In this document: piece after piece, positions 24,601 to 36,859 of the stretch
How positions within the stretch are numbered: the stretch's first letter is position 1
Layout of the letters: each line of letters starts with the position of its first letter
From: Spirodela intermedia
Taxonomy: Eukaryota > Streptophyta > Magnoliopsida > Alismatales > Araceae
Direction of reading: 5' to 3'
Length of the DNA stretch: 64,000 bases
Assembly: GCA_902729315.2 (NCBI GenBank)
Contig: LR746268.1
Span: forward strand, 1,605,501 to 1,669,500
Program-made: the position numbers and the translations under genes
The notes under the pieces: model-generated
Told to the model about the DNA's origin: nothing
The model's input: the letters and a program-made list of their open reading frames with translations, nothing else
The model's database searches: none

Positions 24601-27600
24601 TCCAAACAGCCCCTTTTTACCAAAAAAAGGATAATATGTTTTGAAATAACACCTTGACAATGAAAGGAATAGGCATTGATGAATCAAGGATATATATCAA
24701 ACTGATCACGCAAACTTAATAGGGACTGAATATTGTGATGTATCAATTCCACTTCTTCCGAGTGAGATTGTTCCTATGACTTGTGAACTGACCTTCAATC
24801 TTTAAGTAAATATGCATGCATATATGAACCCTCAACGATTAGAGTATTCACACATCTATGCAGATTATTGACAATAACTTTCCGAATAGTAACAGCATGG
24901 ATACCCGATTCCCATCAAGATCAAACTCCTTGCCAAGTGATTCCATGACCAACTGTTGCAAGTATCGACTAAATAATAGTAGGCTGTCCTTGTAGGGAAG
25001 CACAACCATGTCCTGTTCAGATCAACAGATGGAACTCATTAGATGAAATATCTTGTTAAGTTTTAGCCTTGTAGTTTACAAATATCACTTAGATGCACAA
25101 CCTTGGATCCCACTCCATCGGAAGCCCAGTACCAGCACAGAGCAAGTAAAGCTGCAGGATTGTTCTTCACCTGGATAACAAATGTGAGAATCAGAATCCG
25201 CGGGTTAGAAGATAATACAAACGCGCCTGCGCTCTGTACACAAGAAAATAATGTACAAAAGAAGCAACAAAAATAAAGTTGATCTTTGCAACCAGCTTGA
25301 AAAATATATATATAAGAAATAAAATATATGAGAAAAATATTTCACCAATTTTCTTTCGAAAAACTTACAGACAAGGCACAGAAAATAAAACTTTAACAGA
25401 GAAAAATTAAGCAGGCATATAGTTCATCTGCTAGAGACACAAGCAAAAAACTGAGGTGCTTTCCTCTGGCGGCTAACCAGGCGAAATGGGCCACAGCTTT
25501 CCCTAGGAGACTCTCCTGATAGGCTTGCATGCATGAGGGTGAACATATAAAGACATGACACATGTCAAACCAAAAAAATGTAGCCAAGAGGTTAACCCGA
25601 GTGGTGAGATGCCTACACAACAAAGATAAAACTTTTTTCTCCTTTGAGGGTTTTGCTACTGGATGGCAATCGCAACCTTGTAAGAATCTTTTTCTCAATT
25701 GTTTAAAAATGAAGAAAATTGAATATTGTTTTAAAATCATATCCGAGTTTTTCTGAACCATGAAAACGGGCATAACTCTGATCTTCAGTCTTCCTGAAGC
25801 CAAAAGGATTGATTAAATACGTACATGGAGGAATATCCCGCTCCATTGAGGGTTCGCATCATTGAGATGCAAGATTTCATGAAATATCACTCCAAGTCAC
25901 ATGATTCACACGAGTGACAGCAGTACCATTTGCTGCCGCTTTTGTCAGAGGAAAGGATAAAAGGCCAGCACCTATGCCAATGACACATGCCTTCCTCCTG
26001 CAGTCTCCACTCCCTCAGTCATCATTATTGGCTGGGTGGGTCATTCCCAACAAACTGTTGCCATGCTTAGGTCAATTGTGATTCATAGCAAATGAGAACG
26101 AATATGGCGGCTAAAATATGACCAAATGGACAAAGGGATGAATGTTTCACCTACTGACGAAAAGGATGGCTTTAAAATGTGAGATTTTCCGAAAAGGATC
26201 CCCGTGATAGTGTGATTTATCGTCACTTGGCTGGGAAAACACATTCAATTTAAGCTACGAATGATGGGTGTTATGGGACAAAATTCTGGAATAGAAAGGA
26301 TAACTACGAAATTGTATAATAGTATTGCATACCCCTGCAGAATCATAACAGCACAAGAAAACTCATTTTACACAAGACATGAGCCCAGTAACAAGTTCTC
26401 TAGACATGAACACATAAATACTGCTCCTAATCATGAAAGCCAAAAAATGAGTCCCTTCTTTTATGTTGTAAACCCAATTACAATCATATACATAGAAACC
26501 ACACCAAACAACAAGAAAAAGAATAACAAGACAAATGGTAGTGCATACCACAGTACTTCGATTTGCTTCATCCATTATGGATGCACCAACAAGCATTTCT
26601 TTGATATCAATTCCCTGATTTCGAAGTCACTACGAAATCAGTAGAAGCTTCCACAAGGTTTACAGTTAACAAATAATCATGAGCTAAGTTCAGAATAACA
26701 TGCCTGAAGGGCAGCTGGAAGTAAACCAACTGCAGACATCTCTGAAGTTCTACCACCCACCCAATCAAACATTGGGAACCTTGCCACCCAACCTTCAATT
26801 CTGGCAGTATTATCTAACAGAGAATTTTCTTGTGTTATTGCAACTCCCTGGAGTAATCACAAACAATATGAAAGTATCTCCATCAGATCTTTTTATCATA
26901 AATTATGATAAAAACGTACCGAACTGTTTAAGGCGTTATTGCACAACTTGGAAAATAACAAGATACTTGACACTTTGCTGGTCGGTCGGTATATATAGCA
27001 CAACCATGACAAGGTTCCACATAATCCATAGTAAACATAATGGCCTCTATATTTGCCAGCCAACAACCTCTAAATAATGATCTCTTTGTTGAAAATTGAA
27101 TTAATATAGCACATGATCAACGAAGAATGTTCCAAGTACAATTAGGAAAAAACAGGATAATATCTCAGACAGTATTGAACAATTAGAACATAAAAACCAC
27201 AAAATTATTTTACCCTAGCAAGATCTCACCATTAGAACATAATATGATCGGATTTTATTTCTGTGCGAAAGAAGTATAATTAAGGGTTAGGTTGTTGGTC
27301 AGTTTCCTAATTTGGTTGAGTATGCTATAAATCGTGGCATTCAACCTAGGTAGTTTTCCTTTTTGGTTTAAGGCTAATTGTATAAAACCTGCAATTTTTC
27401 TATGAATTGACATGACATAAAATGAAACAGCATCATGTAAAGCAAAAATGTCTTTCTAACTGAATTTTAACACGCATGGACAACACAGTAAAACCTTCGC
27501 TCATTCAAAACTTGGTTTGATCGATAGTGCATATTAAAAAAAGTTCTTTATTTTCATGATATCGAGGAAAAGTCAATATCTTTGTTGGTTTTTCCTTGAT

Positions 27601-30600
27601 TAAGGCAAGAGATGCTCAAAAGGTTAACCAAACATTAACATTAAGAAAACTAAATGATCCAGCGCCATATTTTTCACTCTACAGTTTATGGAACCTATTA
27701 TTCATGACATACTTCAAGGTAGCAAAGGCACTTGCAATGTTTTTGATGATAGAGGGAGGGGATCATTCATGGCAAGACAAGATTAAGAAGAAAATGAAAC
27801 AGAAGCAAAGTCAAGACCTGTTTTGAGAAATCCAACCCTGCTTCTCTAAAAGCTTTCTGTACTTCCAGTAAGCCATTTCGCGTTTCAGGCGTCCCTCCAC
27901 TCTGTATGAGTAAAAGGGGAAAGAAGTCTAATGAACAAGTTTGTGAAGCAAACAAGATTGCATGCATGCTAGAAAAAGAAACCAATATCTCAAACATACC
28001 TTAGAAATCACAATGACAAGTGTAGATGCTAATTCAGGCCCAAGCTGTGCAATTTGATGATCAATTCCCGCCGGATCTGTATTATCAATAAACCTTATCT
28101 GCCACATGAGCCACAATTAAACAGAAGAGTAAAAACGTCATTCTAAGATTGGATTTCAGAAGCTTGTACAAAAATTATTGGATCAGTGCAAAATAAAATG
28201 TAATTATAAAGCCTAATGAGAGATACACCACAAAAATTATGCCTTCAGGAGTAAACATCAGCAAGAAACATGATTTTGAGTTCCAGGGTATAATCCACAA
28301 AACTAGAATCAAGTCTAGAAACATTGAAGCAATTACAAAGAAGATCAAGTCGTAATCATTTTTAAAAAAAGAGGCAAAAGCTCCGAGTAGCCTGCCCTCT
28401 TTCTAACCTTTGACATGGACGACTCTATGACCATCGCTGGCCCTGGTGTAAGACTCCAAACGAAACATGGTCACCTAGAAAGCTGATATTCTGAAAGTAA
28501 AACCCCCCCTTCATTTGAAAGATATAGTTCCTTTCTGCAGAATATTCCAACGTTTTGGGCAGGAGAAACCCATCAAAGGTCCAGGCCAAATCACGTGGAT
28601 GATGCAGCGTATTTCTTTTTGAAAGTACAACCCATGCAGCTGATAAATTCAGAAAGCTCAAAGTCTACCCTACTGTAATATATCATATCCTCTGGACTAC
28701 ATGAAACAATTCAATTTAACTATGTTTCTGATTGACTTCCTTCCTTCTTCGATAACCTATGAGGCCAGTTTTTCTGACTGATCAGAGATACAATATTTTC
28801 ACAAGTTTTTCACTTCGCCATAGACCTCTTTCCCCGAGAAGAAAACCAGTGAAACGTCTGGTCTGAAAGGCTGACCTAATGATCTACGAGATGACAAACT
28901 ATTTATTCGATCTTCAACAACTGTACATCAGTGGGCTACATATTTTAAAGAAGATGATGGTCTAGATGGCTGCACGCTGACTCTAAGTTTGCTTTCTTAC
29001 ACCGCCATCATCATCATGAACCTCAATAACACCTATCTCTTGAATAGAAGTCACAGGCTACAATGTCCTAGATAAACTGAAACAGATTCTGTGGTAATGC
29101 TAAGAGAAGTAATTGAATCAGCCACCTAAGAGCTTTCTGCATCACTCACCAGGCATCTTGTGTACAACCGTCACCAGCCACAACTGCAGCAGCATACCAG
29201 AGGCTGACGCAAATCAAGCAAGGATAAATAGTCGGGAAAAAAAAACTGTCTTATCAATTCATTGAACGATTTCTAGTTATATACAAGTACCCTGAAACCA
29301 GAAAAGGAAGAAAACCGAGGTCGAATCCCACAATTTATGGGACACTCAACTAAACCGGGCAACTGACCAACAGCCTAGCCAACCTAGGAAAGTGACCAAC
29401 AACCTAACCAGCCTAGGAAACTGACCAACAACCCAACCAACCTAGGAATCTAACTCATAACCACACGTGTTTTACTCACAGAGGATACTCTTCATAGAGC
29501 GAAAACCTATCCATCTCAATGTCCAAAAAGAAATACTACAGCACAAACCTAATCTTGCAACGAATACATATACCAATAAGTAATATCAGCTAACTTCCGG
29601 CCAATCCTTAGGTTTCTTGGTTATTGTAAATGCTTGCGGGATCACATATCCCCCTAAAATTGGAGTCGGCAGGGCCAACTCCTAATTAAATCAGTTGATT
29701 TGTTTCTGAGTTGGTTGACTTAATAATCCATGCTGCTATCAGGCCAACCAGAACAGTATCCACTTGTAAAAATCAATATAAAAAATTAGATGAATTTCAA
29801 TCCAGAGCCCAGCTTTGTAAATTTTCAAATGCAGGATGCAGTCTATTAATTTCAACAGTATCCGATATAGGTGTTATGGCAAGGCATTGCTTCACATGAG
29901 AAACACTTCTTTACACAGAATTATACAGCTTTATTTCGTAAATTAATAATATAATTTAATTGCACATGCAAAACGTACCTTTAGAGGAGGATTATCAGGG
30001 GCCAATGCCTCCGCAACAAACTGAGGTCCTAAAGCAGATCCACCAATTCCCACAGACAGCACTTGGGTAAATCGACCAGTTGGACATGATGGAGGCTTAA
30101 TCTGCTTGCACTTGAAATGTCAGATAGGAGTAAAAGGTAACCATATGATTTACACAAAACTAATGCAACGGATACGATGTAGTGTAATCAATCAGAAATG
30201 GATGATTAAGACATAAAAAATGATCAATCAGAAATGGATGCAAGAACTGTCAATTCTAGTCATCTGGATGTGCGACCCAGCTGACAGTAACTGCATATAA
30301 TAAAAGCCTAAAAATGATAAATGGAATAAGGAGAATTTATAATCCAGAACTTTGAGGCTGTTAAAAGTTTTAACAGACCAATATGGTATTTCTACCTGCT
30401 CATATGCCTTTTTGGTGTCCAACCAAAAAAAACCAAAGAAATGAAAAAAATGTCCACAACATACAAAACGAATACTGTTTACTTACCAGTTTAACCTATC
30501 ACAGACTAAAGACTCTAATGACTTTCACATTACTCCTATGGCTGATTGTAATTCTATTTAAGACAACAACAAAACAAAGCAAGAAATAGAATAAGTTGCC

Positions 30601-33600
30601 AAGAAACAAGATAAACCTAGGGTGGAGTTGCAAGAAATGGATATCTGAGAAGAAAAGCTATTTAGATCATAGTTCTTCATCCTTAGAGAACAACAAACAG
30701 TAACAAGAAACATAAACACAATTGCTGATATGTTCTATAGCAAAAAAATTCCAGAGCGTCTCTCTGATAAACTCAAATCTTCACAATCTACTTACGCAAA
30801 AATAAAAACCAGAAACGTAAACCATACTGTAACACCTTTTACGACTCCAACATCCCTTACACTTACCAAATTCAAAACCCTTTGAGGATCTCTTATGAGC
30901 AACAAAGAACATGTTAAACCCAAACAAGCAATGTTTCACACATAACAGAACAGGAAAGTTTTCAGGTGTCCTAACAGCCATGCAACACCTGTACAAGAAT
31001 GTAGAAACTTAAAACCTCTGACGTTGGTAATAATGACATCAGTTATAAAACTAGGATGACTCTGAAAAATCTGGAAAGAACCTCTGACGAATGTGGGGCT
31101 TCCCTAATGAAACTTAAAACCGATCAGGAAAACTAACGACCGAGAAAGAAGGCTTTGTGAAAAAGTTATACCAATAAATCTTTAAAAACTCAACTCTCTG
31201 TCAATTAAGCAATGATTCAATATGAGCTCTACACTTCATTTCAAATTAAATATATTGAGTTCAATGGTCTCTGTATTCACAAAAGAAGATGTGCACTAAA
31301 AAACTTTTCCCAAGTTTTCTTTATTGGTACTCCCCTTCACAATTTCATTTGCAAGACCCCAATCAGAAATCTGGTTTCCCAAAAGATTGGCTCAGCATAT
31401 TTGTTTTCAACAAGGGAGTGGAATCTACTTAGCTAAATAATAAGCAGAATAGGCCCACATGATTCGAATTCAGAGACTTTAGAGCCCCTTTTTTTCTAAC
31501 AGACATATCAAGATTCCAACAATGGACATGAGAAAGAAAGAATTAAAGGAAAAGAAAAGTAATGGATATGAGAAAAAAAGGAAGAGGTGTTGAACAGATA
31601 TTCTTGTGATGGAATCAAGGAAGCATGTATTGGGAAAGAATGGAAACAAAAAAAGAGAGAAAATATAAGAAAGATATAAAATAAAAGTGAGGAATCTCAG
31701 AAGACCCAAAAAAGACATGAGAAACGAGAACAGTACTGAAACCAATCTAGTTCACGAATGCTGCATTACATAATTGCAAACTAGATGACTGACAATGGCT
31801 TGTTGAGCTTGTACATATCAATTCAAGGACATGCAAACAATCATTTTACGATAGAAACAATCACTTATCCATGTGATATCAAGACTGAATTGAAGAGCTA
31901 TAATGCAGCCTACAGCACTGATTCCGAAAATGAGCTCAACTCTGAAAGTTAAGAAGGCAAAGGTAGTTCTAGTAAGAGATAAATAGGTTCTACGACCGAT
32001 GCTATCAACCAGCTAAGCTGCATGAATTATATTCATAGTAAAAATTCTAAAATCTATCAGGATTAAAAGATTTATTGTTTTGGTGCTCGTTCACCATTGT
32101 ACAACCTCTACATTATATTTTTTCAGAGTCCCCTTCAAAATAGTCTTCAATCTTATGATTTATTTTTAAAGAGTCCAAAGAAACTTCTCTTTCCCAGCCA
32201 AAATATTCCTCCGAAGTTCCCACGTTGGATTGCAGCAAATTGAATTGGGCAAACCATAGTCGAAGAAATTTCTTATTTCAGAACCCTCTGTAACATTGAG
32301 TTTTTCTATTTCTTCATCAACAACATCCCTCAGGGATTTCTAATCAAACAATAGCTAATTTGATGCTTCATAACATCCCCACCTCGCCCCATTCAAAAAG
32401 CCTATTCCATAGGCCCTAACCCTGATACCCGTTGATTGCTCCCTTTCTGCTCGCCTCTCCTTTTTGTTGCAGTCATCCACAATAAGAGAAAATAGAAGAG
32501 CGGGCAGAGATCAAGAAAGAATTCGCAGGAAAAAAGAATAACATTACTCCGCATCTGAGCATTCGTATCTCTTAAACCTCATCTTCTTGGCATTTTCTAG
32601 TTCAACGACTTACCTCAGCCTCTCAATTGGATGTGGATTGGAGATGCTAAACCAAGTCTATATTATTATTTTTTACTCATAAAAAAAAGATCTGCCAATG
32701 AATGGAGATCAAGACACGTCTCTACCATCAGGCTTACCCCCTCACCTGCTTATGCCATATCCCTTTACCCCTGACTTTTCTCCTACTTGCTATACCCAGC
32801 TTCGGTCTTGGAAGCACATAGCAGGCACAGTCTTCAGGTGCCCAAATCACAGCCAACCAATGTTTTCATTTCATCCTTCAATCCAATCAACTAGTCATTT
32901 CATACAACACCCATATGATTTCACATTTGACCTGGCTAGGTGAATCAACAACTTTTGTTCATAAACAAATTGGATAGTTTAATGCTTTGTAGATGGCAAG
33001 GCACACTGATAAACCAAAACACATAGAACAGTCCCCACTAAGGCTTTCTCCATACAGCTTCCAGAACCCAGTGTCTGGAGAAAGGATAATGGGAGTCAAA
33101 ATTTACAGAATCTAAGTACAATCATGAAGCTCTTTCAACCATAAATCTCCCATGCCATCTCTCCTCTTTAACGTCAAAAAAGTAACAGTTCGCTGCTGGT
33201 GATGGATATCCCTCCAGAACAAATTCTTCCAATGTCTTAGCACATTATGTAGCCCCGAGATACAAAGGTGGCTCAAATGTCAGGAGAAAAATCTCCTCTA
33301 GAAAAACTTTCACGGTCACAACAGATCCCCAAGGTTTTTTCCACTGGTTATTGTTCCTAGCCGAAACCCCCTTCTCTTCATCTTTCTGCACAACTAAACC
33401 CATCTACTGACATATCCCACTGATTTCACAGCATCCTCCAAATGCGGTGTGTAATGGATTTTCGCCACTATCTTAAATAGTTTTCCTCCTCTCTTCTCTT
33501 ATGAAGCATAAGCGGTCTGAATCATTAAATATGTCCTTCTCTCCCCTAATTTTTACTCTTCTAAAATTTCTCCTTTATAGAACCCACCCCCTCTGAGGAA

Positions 33601-34912
33601 GGAAGATAACCATCCCATCCAATGTTCTCAACCTTGATTCATAGTTTTAGCATATAAGGGACGGAATCAATATCCTGGAAGCATTCATCAACATGCTCAG
33701 ACACTGGAGACTTTGTAAAAAGAACTGAGACTGTTATTAGGATTTACCCTATCTTTTCTTCTATCTTCAGTGGGAGTACCAAACAAGCTTCCTGGAAATT
33801 AACACTCCTCCGTTAAACTATGATCTTTAATGGAAGAAATCATCTGGCGGGGGAGCATTCTCGATTTTGCATTATTTCCTTCTCTGCAAGATCACTAAGA
33901 AGTGATCTGTGACCCATGAGCCACCAATACATTTAATCTTATCTCATCATTAAAACGTGATATTATGTGGTATAAATCTGGACAATATCATGCAGATCCA
34001 ATGCCCAAATGAAAACCCATTGCAAAAGTCAACTACATGCATGAAGTAGAAGCATAGTGTTCTTAGATCATCACCAAAGTCTGAAACGAGCAAAAGGGAG
34101 TTGATTTGTAGGGTCAATATAAGTCCAGAGAGAGTAAGAAAGTCCTAAGAGACGGTGTATGCCCCGTTGACAATCGAAGCCCGCATTTAGTCGGAACGCA
34201 GATGTCAACGGGTATCATTAGACGCGTGCAAGACGATCTCGTGAAAGGGAATGCGAAGGAATCATGAAACGATCCTCAAAGGAGAAAGATACAGGGAATG
34301 ATGACAGAAAAATAATAGAGAAAGAAACAGGCGCCAGACCTCGCCGTTGATGACCTTTCCAGCGAACTCGCAGATACTAACGAGGGTGTTCTGAATCTGA
34401 AATCTCAGGAACGCAGTGGGGGAAAGCTCGGGATTACGCAGCCAGTAATGCCCCACCATCCTGCCCTCGTCGGGGTTAGCGATGGCCCCCTTCTCGAGCT
34501 CCCGCATGTCCGCGAAAGCCTTCTGAAGCTTCGGTTCCATCCACTCGAAGAACTCGTCTGTGAATCCGATGCGGCTGACGTCAAGGAACAACCCTAACTC
34601 CTTGTTCTGGTACAGCCAGTCCACATAGCGGCGCCACAGCACAACCGGATCCTTCTCTACTCCACCTCTGCTCTTCTGCTTCTTCTCCAGTGGCGTCGAC
34701 GCCCCGGCGCCCAAAGCAACGTCGGCGGGCGGGGTGTCCCGCGCCACCGAGCGCAGCGGACCGCCCCGCTGGCGGGTGGCCCCGCCGATCAACGGCGTCG
34801 CCGCCCATTTCGCCCCCCGGAGGTTCTTCCCTCCGGCACAGGCCGGAGGGAAGATCTTGTGCGATTTCAATGCCGACGACGATGACGAGCAGATCCCCGA
34901 AATGGATGCCAT
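21622..34912 (-). CDS. PGI1: Glucose-6-phosphate isomerase, plastid form
   Basis: The enzyme interconverts glucose 6-phosphate and fructose 6-phosphate, feeding plastid starch synthesis. Fourteen exons: 34340-34912, 29979-30101, 28000-28098, 27818-27901, 26704-26847, 26549-26614, 25102-25170, 24905-25012, 23434-23486, 23204-23342, 22183-22339, 22013-22091, 21846-21912 and 21622-21756. They sum to 1,896 nt, in frame throughout, giving 631 aa, close to plant plastid PGI. Residues 1 to about 60 are Ser/Ala/Arg-rich, as a transit peptide. Landmarks are [10 protein letters not shown] (about 207-216), the PGI signature [14 protein letters not shown] (about 322-335), [11 protein letters not shown] (430-440, with the active-site His) and QEVTPR (505-510). 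The protein ends NVDDLFT, stop. All introns are GT-AG except intron 5 (26615-26703), which is GC-AG. Introns 1 and 2 are 4.2 and 1.9 kb. It looks complete and functional. Confidence 0.95.
22403..22429. repeat. T-rich/(ATT)n low-complexity run in a PGI intron
   Basis: A run of TTATTTTT and ATT units within intron 10 of PGI, on the plus strand. Simple low-complexity DNA. Confidence 0.7.
29363..29449. repeat. 29-bp tandem repeat, three copies, in PGI intron 2
   Basis: Three exact-length units of the form CTGACCAACANCCTANCCAA plus CCTAGGAAA lie head to tail at 29363-29391, 29392-29420 and 29421-29449, with two to five differences between units. It is internal to an intron and not near a splice site. 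Confidence 0.85.
30102..34339 (-). other. Intron 1 of PGI
   Basis: A 4.2 kb intron, donor GT at 34339-34338 and acceptor AG at 30103-30102. No exon is missing: exon 1 ends ...VINGE and exon 2 starts IKPPSCP, adjacent in known plastid PGI. Around 32.6-33.8 kb the base composition shifts, and minus-strand translation shows partial open text (for example FVLEGYPSP near 33220). This may be an old retroelement insertion, possibly LINE, but I could not identify it. Confidence 0.6.
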
Positions 34913-35292
34913 GAGAGAGAAAGAGAGAGATAACAGAGAATGAGAAAGAACGAGAGCAATGAAGGAAGAAAGGACCAGAACAGCACTAATGGCAGCGGCG
35001 GCGGCGGCAGAAGGTCATCGTCGTTTAATCCCTCAGGGCCATCGAGCAGAGGCGCCTGTCGGAGGCCGGTAAGGGGCGGACGACCAGTCACGAGACCGTA
35101 AAGCGGCGACCTTTTCTGCCCCTCTTTGAGCACACGGGGTCTCCGGGAAGAGGATGCCCCCCGAGGGAGCTGCCACGTGACATGTGAGGTGGAGGTCAGA
35201 CCCGGCCCGCCCCCCATGGCTACGGCGACCCGCAAGTCTGCGGATGAGATCGGTGGACCCCGTGGCAAGATGAGGGGGCAGATATTTTTGAT

Positions 35293-35303
35293 GTGGGCCC
35301 CAC
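35293..35303. promoter_or_regulatory. GTGGGCCCCAC, TCP-type site, repeat unit 1
   Basis: It matches the GTGGGNCC core for TCP transcription factors, about 390 bp upstream of the PGI start codon. An identical site sits in the second repeat unit at 35384-35394, and related cores at 35663-35670 and 35732-35740. Binding is inferred only. Confidence 0.35.
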
Positions 35304-35383
35304 ATGAAACCTTAATTCTCCCCTAATTATCGATTAATGATTAAACAAAGAAAAAGTATGCGTGGGAAGATAGGGGGAATGAT

Positions 35384-35394
35384 GTGGGCCCCAC
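35384..35394. promoter_or_regulatory. GTGGGCCCCAC, TCP-type site, repeat unit 2
   Basis: Identical to the site at 35293-35303 and in the same relative place within the tandem unit. Its function is inferred from the motif alone. Confidence 0.35.
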
Positions 35395-35745
35395 CACTCC
35401 CCAATTTCACTCATTACGGATTAACGATTAAACAAAAAAGAATCCGGTGACCGAACCCGGCCCGGTTTTTTTCCGGCCGGAGGCCCCGCACGTGGCAAGA
35501 TGGGACGTGGCCGATTTTTTTCATGTCACCTTCTCATTGCTAAATGATTAATGATTAATGATTAATGATTAATGATTAAATTAAAACATGAGGTGGCCGA
35601 AGCGCCTTTTTTTTTTTTTGGCCATACGTGGCATGATCAGGGGAATCGGATATTTGTTTGATGTGGACCCTCATCCTAATTATATACTAATTACTGATCA
35701 ATGATTAAACAAAAAAGCGGGACCCATGAATGTGGGACCCGCATA

Positions 35746-36545
35746 GTTGGCCTCTCATTTTCCGGCTCAACTCGGAGGGGGATGGTTTGGGCTAGGTCCG
35801 AACCTTATCTTCATAACTTCATCAGAACCCAGTATAAACCTTATCTCTTGGTCAGCATTGGGCCCGATTTGGCGTGGGCTGGGATTGGTCAAGGCTTTGC
35901 ATGTTGACATCATTATCAGTTTCATAAATCAGTAAAAAAATTAAAAAAATGAGCACTGAATTTTAACTTTAGAAAAAGGTGGGATATAACATAAGAAAAT
36001 GGACATTACGGGTGGGTTGTCACTTAGATGATGACCATCAATTAAGATGGCTCTTCACTTCTTGTAGAAGCATGCAAAGTTGACCTTTTTATTTGGATGT
36101 AAGCAACACTTGGTCAACACGTATTCCCACTCAAAAAATCAACATTTCATAGTCCACATGAATCAAAGGTAGATGGGAATACTATGGAGTGGAAGGCAAG
36201 TGAATCTTAGCCATTTAATATTTGGTGAAATAAATAGTATTCTATTAAATGATCTGATAATCTTCCTTCTTGTCATAATTCGTTGGTGGGCTATGGATTT
36301 TTTTTGTCAAAAAATTGTTTACATGCATCATTGTAATGTATCATACCCCATGATTTTGACTGAAATTATCTATTATAAATGTGATTATACCTATCAATAA
36401 CTACCCATTATGAAATTAAGATATGATTTTTTACTATACCTAGACTTTAATCATGGATGGGAAATTAAGTTCATTCTTGCATGTTCATCGATGATAAATA
36501 ACTTATTTTGACCTTATATCTAAGTTAATGTTTTTATTTCTATAG
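35746..36545. other. Spacer between PGI upstream repeats and gypsy element
   Basis: AT-rich, about 800 bp. I saw no coding frame, RNA gene or repeat pair here. Confidence 0.5.
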
Positions 36546-36859
36546 TGATTTTTATTTTATAAGTTAAATAGGTTATTGAAATTTGATAAGATGAGGAAAT
36601 GGGTAATTCTATTAGTTAGTGAAGGGTTTATTAATACACTTCATATGGGTGATGGTAATAAAGGGGGAGTGAATGGGGAAAGAAGGAGACTTCAAAATAT
36701 TATGGTCTTTTGGAGATAGAGACAACTCTATTGAAAGGTTGTTGTTAATTTTTACTCTCTTCACTACTAGGATCATTTTCTTAATTTTCTTGTTCCTATG
36801 TCTTTCTAAACTCTATTTGAACTATATCTTGCTCCTCTTCAATATTGAAGTTTTATCGA
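36546..36859 (+). repeat. 5' LTR of the gypsy element
   Basis: Shares with the 3' LTR the blocks GGAAATGGGTAA (36595), AAGGGGGAGTGAATGGGGAA-like text (36660) and TAATTTTCTTGTT with CTCTATT (36782). It ends just before the primer-binding site at 36861. The left limit is approximate. Confidence 0.65.

Larger units (their letters stand above)
35262..35745. repeat. Diverged tandem repeat upstream of PGI, about 4 units of 105-135 bp
   Basis: Each unit runs roughly: CGTGGCAAGATG, then GGGGGAAT, then a GATGTGGGCCCCAC-type block, then TTCTCCCCTAATTATCGATTAATGATTAAACAAAAAAG. Units begin near 35262, 35367, 35492 and 35626. The third contains five head-to-tail TGATTAA-type heptamers (35546-35580). The array lies 350-830 bp upstream of the PGI start codon. 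Confidence 0.7.

Noticed and set aside
26261-26644. A 127-aa plus-strand frame
   Set aside because: It crosses PGI exon 6 on the opposite strand and the adjoining introns, so it is a shadow.
29318-29330. GGTCGAATCCC, resembling a tRNA T-arm
   Set aside because: No acceptor stem, D-arm or anticodon arm can be folded around it; it lies in an intron next to a tandem repeat.
31479-31745. An 88-aa Phe/Leu-rich minus-strand frame
   Set aside because: It comes from a purine-rich low-complexity part of PGI intron 1 and has no family text.
32200-33850. Possible retroelement text in PGI intron 1
   Set aside because: The minus-strand translation is suggestive in places but matches no domain firmly enough to name an element.
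34581-35326. Several overlapping GC-rich frames on both strands around the PGI start
   Set aside because: Only the frame opening with [12 protein letters not shown] continues into PGI exons; the others are shadows or leader sequence.
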